NCBI GenBank assembly: GCA_030265145.1
Contig: JARBES010000131.1
Span: 27,262,654-27,289,445 of the forward strand
Direction of reading: 5' to 3'
Source of the DNA: Strongylocentrotus pallidus
Lineage: Eukaryota > Echinodermata > Echinoidea > Camarodonta > Strongylocentrotidae
DNA: 26,792 nt
Within the stretch, counting starts at the first letter, position 1; the number at the start of each line of letters is the position of its first letter. The notes below the pieces were generated by a model. It had not been told where the DNA came from and made no database searches. It saw only the letters and a program-made list of their open reading frames with translations. The translations under genes and the position numbers were made by a program. Below, piece by piece: positions 10,001-20,245 of this stretch.

Positions 10001-13000
10001 TCATCCTGCTATTCAAGACTTTCTGCATAGTTTTGCTTATTTCTAAAAGGAATATACTTGTGGGGGTATCAGGGGTAACTGTAGAATAATTTCATGGTAG
10101 TTGCGTGTCTGTGAAGTATTAAAAGTATCTCTCTATTCTGTGAACTCCAGAAGTTTCTAATGTATATACAGTGGTATTCATTATATCTTTTCCTAAATTT
10201 GCTGCTTAGATGACTACCGGTACATGTAAACACTTTTCAAGCTTAATGTAGATGGACTTCATGTATTGATGGCTTTTGTGGTTTCTATTCCTATAAAAAA
10301 AAAAATCTTATGTAAAGCTACTTTATTTTAGATTCAAGCTAATGAAATGTAATTGAGTTGTGGTAATGATGGTACATGTAATTCATGTGTAATGCCAGTA
10401 GAGCTCCCCAAAGCAATATTAATAGAGTTATAAAATGAATGGTATTAGTAAAATTTTGCACACTTATTTGATAGCAAATTGTTATTTCTGAATAAATGAA
10501 AATAGTATTTTTAGAGCTATCATCACTGAAAACCAAACCCAACTACCGGTATTAAAGCTAGAACAGCTACATGATGTTTCATAAATGCATATATCCTTTA
10601 TAATATTGCTTTGTGGTAATGCGGCTTTCAGCTACAGGGTATATATTGGATTTTTTTCTTCATTGCCATGGTCGAATGATATAAACTAAGTGGAAAACGG
10701 GGAAAAATATTTGTAAAATTCTGGGGGCTACTTTTTAAGCTTGCTTGCATGAAAATAACACTTTAATTTGTTTTTCATTGAACTCTATGCATATTTTTTG
10801 GGGCTCTTTAATGACTTTCGGGGGCTCTTTTTGGGATTTCGGGTGCAATTTAGCCCGAGCCCCCATGTATTTTTTTTCCTGGTGGAAAACCAATTAGAAT
10901 ATGAATTTTGATTTGAAATAATAGTATACACATTGAACTGTACTTCATTACCATAACTCAAATTACCTGAAAATCTGAAATTTCTGTACACAATATTATC
11001 TGTTTGATACCTTTCCTTAGAACAATCTACTATCTAGGTAGAGACATATTGATATTATTCGCTGTGCAATACGTCTTTAGAGAGGAGAAGAACTGAGCAG
11101 GCATTCTATGAAAATGATTTCTATGAAATACAAGGTATTGTTCTGGTGGTGTCTATCAGCAGGGTCTTAGGTATTGTGACTCGTGTATTTTCACAGCAGT
11201 AGTATTAGCAGAAATATTAAATCTAGTTCCAATAGCTACATACATTTACAAGTAGAAAGTTTTGCTTAGAAAATCTGAATTTGGAAAGATGTAGTTTGGA
11301 TAAAATCATAAATATTATACTTGCTGATAGCCAGAAGGGCACTACAATTCTTTATAAAATTCATAATTTTCAATGAGCCCTGTTTCATGAAACTTGTCAT
11401 CAATAACAAATGCTAAATTTCTATGACAAAGTTGGTCTCGGCCAATCAAATGCCACGATTTCAGTAGCTTATAACATTTATTGTAACTTGTTATTGATAT
11501 CAAGTTTTAATGAAACAGGGCCCAAATGAATTGTAGTACTAGTAGTTATTTTTTATGTTGAATTTGTTGCTACATTTATTGTGAGTAATGATTTATACAT
11601 GTACTGTTTATAGTCATCACTTTAACTTTCATCACTCTTTTTTCTCAATGAATGGCATGTCATGACTCCAGCATTATCCCACATTAATGCATCAGGTAAA
11701 ACCAGATATTATAAAAGAGTATTGTCATGAATATAATAAATCAATGTCGTCATCCCCGATCCTGCCCTTACTCCATCTAAAAAAAACACCCTTGTGCATT
11801 ATGGTCAGTATGTTTTGCATGTCAAAGTTGATGCTAAAATCAATATGTATAACAATAAGTTCATTAGGTGTGATGACTGTATCCTAAAGCATTATAACTG
11901 CATGGTATTGAAGCATGCCCCTTTAATTACAAAAAATGTTTATTATGTGTTTTATTGGTAATATAAGAACTGTAAAATTGAAGCTCATTGCAAGATCTCA
12001 AGTCTTGGTTAAGTTGTTGTCTTTAATGAGTGTAGCCCGCTGAAGGCTCATTGGGCAAGTGACCTGTCTAATAGTGGCCATTTCTCTATAAAAGCCACCT
12101 GTGTGTAATGGCCATTATAATGGTCTGCCTCTGGTGACCTGACATTTGCTCCAGCGACATTTCCTCTGAACATTATTTTGTGAAAGATAACAGGGTTAGG
12201 GTGTGGGATACAATGGGTTTTAGGTTATGTTCAACTTTTTATTTACTATGGATACAAACCCAAGACTGCTGCACTGTTACAAGTATCAATAGTACTTACA
12301 CATATGTATACATTGTATGTGTGATAAAAATCAACGTTGACAGTTCGGTGCTTGTTCAATTAGTCAAGCGAAGCCAGGAAAGAGTTATGGTTCAGGGCTA
12401 GGGTTAGGTTAATAGTGCTTGGTCAGGGTTGAAGTTAGAAAGTTGGGAAGTGAACAAAATTTGAGCGATGAGGAATTGTTGCTGGAGCATGTGTCATATA
12501 ACCCTTCCTCCAGAAGAAAATGAGTGTTGTAGGACCTGTCTAGTAAGGCCACCTGTCTACAGTGGCCACTTATATTATCCCCGGTTGGCCTCAATAGTCT
12601 CTTTGTACATTATTAAAGTGACCTACAGTACATGTATGTATTGTGAGAAATTATGTACTATGTAATTGTTGTTAAATATTTCCCAGTCCAACGTAATCTA
12701 CATGATTTTGTTCTAGTTGTTCAGTGTCTTCAAATAATCTGTAAACAAAAATGAGGTAGCTCTATGGCATAGTATTTGTAGATTAGCAAATATTTGCTTA
12801 TTAGGTAACAAAAAATATTTTTTTTGCTAGTAGTACAAAATTCCATTTGCTTGTTAAGCTTTTTATTTATAGTTGAGGAAACTTTTACTTGATATTGTAG
12901 TTCATAAATGACTAGTGTATCTTCAAAATTTTCTTTAGCTATGCTTTCATGGTATACTTGTACATTAGAATATACAATGTAGAGTAACCAATTATTGGGC

Positions 13001-16000
13001 AAACTGTAATTTTACTCTTGTCCTATATACAAATTCCCACCTCCTTAAAACATGACATCAGAATAATATACACATGTATATGCTGGAATTCACCATTCTA
13101 TTAGAATGTAAAAAATACACTTCGAAATATACATCAAAATTTTTGGTTTGCTAATCCAAGAAAAGTTTGTAGCGTTTTGGATATAAACATTTGAATAGGG
13201 CAGTGCTGTGCAGTGTATCACATTTGATGTGCTGAAAATTAAATGCACTCAATTTGCTCTGAGTATTACTCTAGCAGTCAAATCTTGGGCATATACATGC
13301 AATACCACAATTGAATTCTTTGCTATTCATAATGCCTTTAACAAAAATAGTTTCTAAGTTAAGTATAAGTAATCCCTGTACATGTCTCTGTTATTAAAAG
13401 TCACGTAGTTTATATGTGTTATTAAGAAAAAAAACTGTTTTCCTTTTGCAAGCAACTTTCTAAATTTATTTAAAATAATTTTCTCCTGCGATGTATATTT
13501 TTTTCTGTTATAAAAATCCTCTTATCTGTAAACCTTCCTGTCCAAGCCTAAATGCCGTCACCTTAAACAAAAATATTTAAAAAGATGTCATTATACAACT
13601 TTAATACAATTACCCTAGCCGTATGCTGTATAAAATGCATGTTACAAATTCTTACTAATGGTATATAATTTTGATATAGAAAGACAGATCAAATGAATTG
13701 AAAAAAGTTGCTGTTAAAATAATACTTAATAGGGTACTTTGAGAATTACTTGTAACTTGAAAAACACTATGAAGAGAAAAGTTATCAATATTTTGTTCTA
13801 GTGCAGATTCAAACTGACGGAATTCAAAGGGTAGATGAAAGGACGGATTCCAACGAAAACGTGGTTTTGATTTTATTTTAATTCTCTCAGTAAAGCACTA
13901 TTCATGTGTGTTTATGATATGTGGATAATACATTAAGTTTCCATTACAAGTAAATTCAAGTTTAATTTTTAACTATTGCATATTATAATTTTAGCATATA
14001 CCAAATTGTGTTTGAACTCGTCATGCAGTATGTATTGAATTGTGAATGAAATAGATTTAGGAATTTAAAACATGGGCATGGAAATACTTTCTGTTCCTTG
14101 CTATTCTAAGTGTGACAAATTGTTTTTTTCCATCTCTCTTTTATGAATACAGAAAAAGTTGAAGTTGGCCAAGGAACTGTCCGATTTAGTGACCCTCGCA
14201 AGTGTCCACTATGGTTCTTTCCCTGGATCAAAGGAGAAATGTAAGTAAACTTGACACTAAAGTGTATTAGTTACCTAAAAGAAATAATTGTGTACAGCTA
14301 GAATGGATAAAGTCAACCTAAAACACAAGAAGCTCAACTTGTCATTCTATGAGTTAATGGTTAAAGAGTATGAAGAAGATCAAAGAATAACATGAAATCT
14401 ATATGGAACCCAAGTCGGACCTGTCATGATCAATTCTACTGTGAGGAGTACAGGTGCGTTGACTATTATTCTCACGAGTTGCTCTTGTGCTTATTGAGAG
14501 TTTATTTTAACTTGAAATACCGTATCTCTTTATGAAATTAATATTTAATTCTCATATTAAAAGCAACATGGAACCCCTAAAATGCAGAGAAAAATATGTT
14601 CCAGTGATTGGTCAATGTATACAATAAGCTTTCTCTGTAGTTCTATTCATTGATAATGTTGTAGCCTGGATTCAAACCTCTTAGTTTCCATAAGACCAAG
14701 GACCAGTTTCACAAAGCCTTTTTTCAATGACGAATGACAAAAATCAGTGACAAATCTGCTGATAACCAATCAGAAGCAAGGANNNNNNNNNNNNNNNNNN
14801 NNNNNNNNNNNNNNNNNNNNNNNNNNNNNNNNNNNNNNNNNNNNNNNNNNNNNNNNNNNNNNNNNNNNNNNNNNNNNNNNNNGTGAAGGGATGTTCCTTT
14901 GTCTACCTGAGGAACTGTATATTTTGTCCGCTTTCTTTGTCTGTCATGTTCATAGTGTATACATGTACACTGTATGTGTTTCTTTATACCAGGGCCCTAT
15001 TTCATGAAACTGGTCAACAATAACAAATGCTAAATTTCTATGACAAAGTTGGTCTCGGCCAATCAAATGCCACAATTTCAGTGGCTTATTACATTTATTG
15101 TAACTTGTTATTGATATCAAATTTCTAATGAAACAGGGCCCAAATGAATTGTAGTACTTGTAGTTATTTTTGTATGTTGAGAATTTGTTGCTACATTTAT
15201 TGTGAGTAATGATTTATACATGTACTGTTTATAGTCATCACTTTAACTTTCATCATTTTTTTCCTCAATGAATGGCATGTCATGACTACAGCATTATCCC
15301 ACCTTAATGCATCAGGTAAAACCAGATATTATAAAAAGAGTATCGTCATGAATATAATAAATCAATGTCGTCACCGGTTTCCCTATCCTGCCCTTACTCC
15401 ATCTAAAAAAAACACCCATGTGCATTATGGTTTGTATGTTTTGCATGTCAAAATTGATGCTAAACCAAATATGTATAACAATATGTTCATTTAATAGCTG
15501 TGATGACTGTATCCTAGAGCATTATAACTGCATGGAATTGAAGCATGTCCCCTTTAATTACAAACAAAATGTTTATGTGTTTATGATTAATAATATAAGA
15601 GCTGTAAAGTTAAAGCTCATTGCAAGATCTCAAGTCTTGGTTAAGTTGTCTTTGATGAGTGTAGCCTACAGAAGGTTCATTGGGCATGTGACATGTCTAT
15701 TAGTGGCCACTTCTCTATAAAGTGTGTGTTGTAGAACGGCCACCTGTCTAGAAAGGCCACCTGTCTACAATGGCCACTTATATTTTCACTGGTTGGCCTT
15801 TATAGGCAGGTCTCTTTGTACATGTACAGTATGTATCATGAGAAATGATGTACTAAGTAATTGTTAAATATTTCCCAGTTCAACGTAATCTACATGATTT
15901 TGTTCTATTTGTTCAGTGTATTTAAATAATCTGTTAACAAAATAATTAGGGAGCTTTATGGCGTAGTATTTGTAGTTTAGCAAGAATTTGCTTATTAGGT

Positions 16001-19000
16001 GAAAAACAAACTTATTCTGCTAGTAGTGTAAAATTCCATCTGCTTGTAAAGCTTTGTATGCGTTATAGTTGAGGAAACTTTATTAAGACAATTTTACTTG
16101 GTATTGTAGTTCATAAAGAGTAGTGTATTATCTTGAAATCTTTCTTAAGCTATGCTTCCATGGTATACTTGTACATTAGGTTTATAATAAAGACATAACC
16201 AATTATTTGGCGAAAGGTAATTTTACTCTTGCCCTACATACAAATTCCTAACTCCGTAAAAGATGACATCAAAAGAAACACACAGAATGCATGTTTATGC
16301 TGGAATTCACAATTCTAACATGTGCAGTAGAGAACATTTTCTATGAAAGTGTGATTTTCTTGTTTGAATGAAAACTGGTGTGTAGTCCATTTTGTACATA
16401 ATATTGAACTTTTTGGTTTGCTAATCAAAGAAAGTTTGTAGTGTTTTGGATATGAACATTACATTTGATTATAGGGCTGTGCTGTATATTCGCACTTGAT
16501 ATGCTGATAACTGCCCTTAATTTCCTCTGAATATTACTTGAGCAGACAAATCTTTGCTATTCATAATACCTTTTGAAAAATAGTTTCTAAGTAACGTATA
16601 AGTAATCCCTGTACATGCAGTTCATATGTGTTATTAAGAAAAAATTGTGTTTTCCCTATGCCAGCAACTTTCTAAATTTGTTTAAAATAATTTTCTCCTG
16701 CGATGTATGTTTTTTTTCTGTTACAAAAATCCTCTATATGTAAACCTTCCTGTCCATGCTTTAGATGCCATCACCTTGAAAACAACTGTTTTAGAATAAT
16801 TTGCTTCCATTTTATTTTGTGAGTCTCGTGAAGAGACTAATATATTTTGCTTTCATAATACAAGTGCCTTTAGCTTTATGCTGTAAGATGCATGTTTTAA
16901 ATTCTTACTAATGGTATATCAATTATAACTTTGATATAGAAACTTAGAAAGACAAGATCAAATGAATTGAATGAAGTGACTGTTAAAATAATATTTAGAT
17001 ATGTATGTTTATGATATGTGGATAGTACATTCAGTTCCATAACAAACTAAATTCAACTAGAAATTTTGTCTATGATAATTTTAGCATATTCCAAATTGTA
17101 TTGGAACTCGTCAAACAGTATGTATTGAATTGTGGATGAAATAGATTTATGAATTTAAAACATGCGCATGGAAACGCTTCTGTTCCTTGCCGTTCAAAGT
17201 GTAACAAGTTGTACGTTTCCATCTTTCTTTTATGAATACAGAAAAAGTTGAAGTTGGCCAAGGAACTGTCCGATTTAGTGACCCTCGCAAGTGTCCACTA
17301 TGGTTCTTTCCCTGGATCAAAGGAGAAATGTAAGTAAACTGGACATCAAAGGGTACCAATCACATAGACAGATTGTACAGCTAGACAGGATAAAACCACC
17401 CAAAAGAAACTTAATCTACAATTTGATGAGTTAACGGTTAAGGATTATTAAGAAAATAAAGGATAACATGAATGTGAGATACGAAACCCAAATCGGACTT
17501 GGGTTCCATACAGGTGCGTCAGTTAGTCTTCTCACGAGTTGCTCATGAGTTTCTTGAGATTTTATTTGAATTTTCAGTATATCTTTATGAAAATAACATT
17601 TGAAGCTCATCTTAAAAGCAACATGGAACCCTGAACCAAAGAGTCAAATATTTTATGGCGATTGGTACATGTATACTATAAGCTTTCTCTTTAGTTTGAT
17701 TCATTGGTAAAGTTGTAGCCTTTAGGCTCTCAGTTTCTATAAGACCAAGGACCTGTTTCACAAAGCCTTTTTTTTCAATGACGAATTATGAAAATCTGTG
17801 ACAAATCTGCTGATAACCAATCAGAATCAAGAATTTCACTAGCTTATAACAACAACTGTCAAGAATTTCACTAGCTTATAACAACAACTGTCATTTGTCA
17901 CTGTTAACAAGTTTTGTGAAATAGGGACCAGATCATATCTACCATCTTCATGTATATTAATAATAATAATAATAGTTGGTTCTTGTGTAGCGCTCATGTC
18001 AGTCAGATTTGACCCTCCTGGCGCTCCCGATTATTACACTTTTGGATTGTTGATTTATACCTATTTCTTTTTGAACAAATTGTCTCCAGACAAGTGCCAC
18101 CAGATGTCTTCCTTCGGTGAGGCTAAGGCCTTCGGTCTGGCCGAGGACAAGCCAGGGGATTACGTGGAACACAACAAGATCTTCCTGAGTAGGATCTACC
18201 CGGGCGGGCTCCGGACCAACTCCTCCAACTATAGCCCAGTACCCATGTGGGATGTGGGTGCTCAGATTGGTAAGGAGAAGGATAAAATACATTTTAGTAC
18301 AGTCAAACCTGCTTTAGTGACCACCTGTCTACACAGACCACCTGTCTATAAAGACAACATTTCTATTTCTCTTGAAAATGGTTTCTCATTGAAACATGTA
18401 CTATAGGCACCTGTACATAAAGACCACTTTTCTTGTCTCCCTTGGGTGGTCTTTATAGACAGGTTTCACTGTAGTAGTATTATTTATCTTTAATGCCATG
18501 TATTGAGCTCTTTAACATATGAATCCTATGGGATGTCTATTTTGTATAACAAAATGCAAGATCGCAACTTACAATGAAGAGTTAAAAAATAAAAGGTGAA
18601 ATCTAAAGTATAGATGACCAAGCAAACAATGTTGAAATATTTATCAAAATTGAACTTTATAGATACCGGTACAGATAATCAGTTTTTTATTCAATATGTA
18701 ATTGCCCCCAAAACATTTTTTTTAAGGATGTAAATTTCTATTTTGATATGCCACATAATCATTTGAAACTCTCCCATATATTTTTATCCAATCATGTGAA
18801 ACTCAAAGGACAGTTCAATCACAGTTCTTCTCACTTTAATATTTTGTTTACATACAGAATAGCTTTGAGAATAACGTTATTATTATATTTTCTTTTCTGA
18901 TTTTTATTTCAGTTGCTCTGAACTTCCAGACACCATGTGAAGAAATGGATCTCAACCAAGGAAAGTTCCTTCAGAATGGCAAGTCTGGATTCATCCTGAA

Positions 19001-20196
19001 ACCAGTCTTCTGTAGGAAACGTAAGTGGTCACCTGGATCAAAGTGGATTTGTTATGATGTGATTATAAATGATAACTTGTCATTTGATATGGAAATGTAA
19101 ATACGATGGGATATTGATTTTTTGACACAACTTGAAAGGTTTCTGAGTCGGCAAATGAATGATTGATTTACCTCTGGTAAGCTCTAAAAGAAATCTGGTT
19201 AAAGGTATAGACCAGTTATGGAAACCCCCCCCCCCCCCTCTCAAAAAAATTAAAATGGAAGCTTTTATAACCAATCATGTGAAAGAATATGTTTTGACTA
19301 ATACGTGATGATACAAATTTTGCCGGGAAACCGCCTACTAATTGATATGTTTGGTAAATTATATCAATCCGGCCTGGATAGATATCGCAAATGCACTTCA
19401 ACATTGAACATTTGGGCATATATTTCTTCTTTTTAGGAATTTAGGTTGAAGTATTGCCATCTAAACCTCTGAATGCAATAATTAAACAATATTGAACAAT
19501 ACCGGTCGTTACCTTTAACTAAGAAGGACTCTGTTTAATTATACAAACTAACAAAACACAGTTTAAAAATTGCTGCTAGGAAATCCTCTCTTCCAATAGC
19601 AAATCCTTAAAAAGCTCTCATGAAAAATGTATGATAGTTTAACAGAAATTTTGTTGTTGGTACATGTATGTAGCGATGTTTTGAATTATGTGTAACATTT
19701 TAAAATTAAACAGATTTAAAGTAAACTTTCACATGCCACTCACTTCATAATTATCATTCTCATTCTTTTTATTGAATATTGAAAAGAATTTTATTTAAAC
19801 TCTTTGAAAGGAACAACCACCTTGCTATGTATTTTCTGATGAATATGTGTGTTTTTATATTATATTTATCTTTCAGCCAACATGCAGTTCAACCCCCTCA
19901 AGCCAGGAGATCAATACACACAGCATGTTACACTCACTGTAAGTCAAATGCCGAGGATAATTAATGGAGCAAATATAAAACAAAGAAACGTGAACATTTA
20001 ATGATTCAATTCATTGTTTAAAAAAAAGAAGAAGCAAGAACACATCTTTTGGCGAAGTCTTTATAATCTAAAATTTGTATTTATTGAATATAGGCATCAT
20101 GTCTAAGTGTAAAGAGATCTCCTTATTTTCTACCTACTTTTATCTCTCTCCCGCTGCCTCTGTCTGTCTATTTCTCTCTCTCTCTGTCTCTGTCTT

Positions 20197-20245
<49 letters not shown>

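Larger units (their letters stand above)
7832..14152 (+). other. 6.3-kb intron
   Basis: There is no recognised exon in this stretch. Noted content: a hairpin at 9218-9278; a GGGGGCTC-rich patch near 10800-10865; a palindromic element at 11375-11523; a region unique to this copy of the duplication at about 12093-12520; and fragments of GTGGCCACCTGTCTA-type repeats near 12060-12110 and 12525-12600. From 11375 on, the intron is repeated downstream. Confidence 0.75.
11375..14782 (+). repeat. Tandem segmental duplication, left copy
   Basis: This segment aligns in the same orientation with 14992-17831, starting at the palindromic element and ending at the N gap. It includes the 88-nt Y-domain exon. 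Intronic similarity is high near the start, and long stretches differ by only a few percent. It is clearly lower near 12100-12500 (an indel of about 430 bp), around 13560-13900 and after the exon. The exon copies are identical. Confidence 0.9.
14992..17831 (+). repeat. Tandem segmental duplication, right copy
   Basis: Homology with the left copy starts exactly at the terminal GGGCCC of the palindromic element (14992). It continues through CCAATCAGAATCAAG near 17831, where the left copy runs into the gap. The 109 bp between the gap and 14992 do not match the sequence before 11375. The copy lacks about 430 bp that the left has and carries several small private insertions. Confidence 0.9.
14241..18089 (+). 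other. Interval to the next unique exon, holding the assembly gap and the second exon copy
   Basis: It contains the end of the left duplication copy, 100 Ns, 109 bp of unmatched sequence (14883-14991), and the whole right copy. It ends with a palindromic element, a TAA microsatellite and a repeat fragment before the acceptor TTGTCTCCAG. Confidence 0.8.

Noticed and set aside
9701-10046. Overlapping open frames on both strands around 9701-10046
   Set aside because: AT-rich, antisense to each other, no family similarity seen and no splice or promoter support.
10800-10866. GGGGGCTCTTT repeats and a GAGCCCCC inverted match
   Set aside because: Arms of only about 8 bp, likely a fragment of a degraded repeat; not enough for a defined feature.
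17996-18406. Open frame running from the repeat at 17958-18045 through exon 18090-18269, as an alternative first exon or intron retention
   Set aside because: The upstream part is made of a repeat-like tail and pyrimidine tract, the acceptor CTCCAG is strong, and the phase with the 88-nt exon is correct. The open extension is accidental.
19225-19238. 14-base C homopolymer
   Set aside because: Simple homopolymer, possibly with sequencing error; no structure around it.
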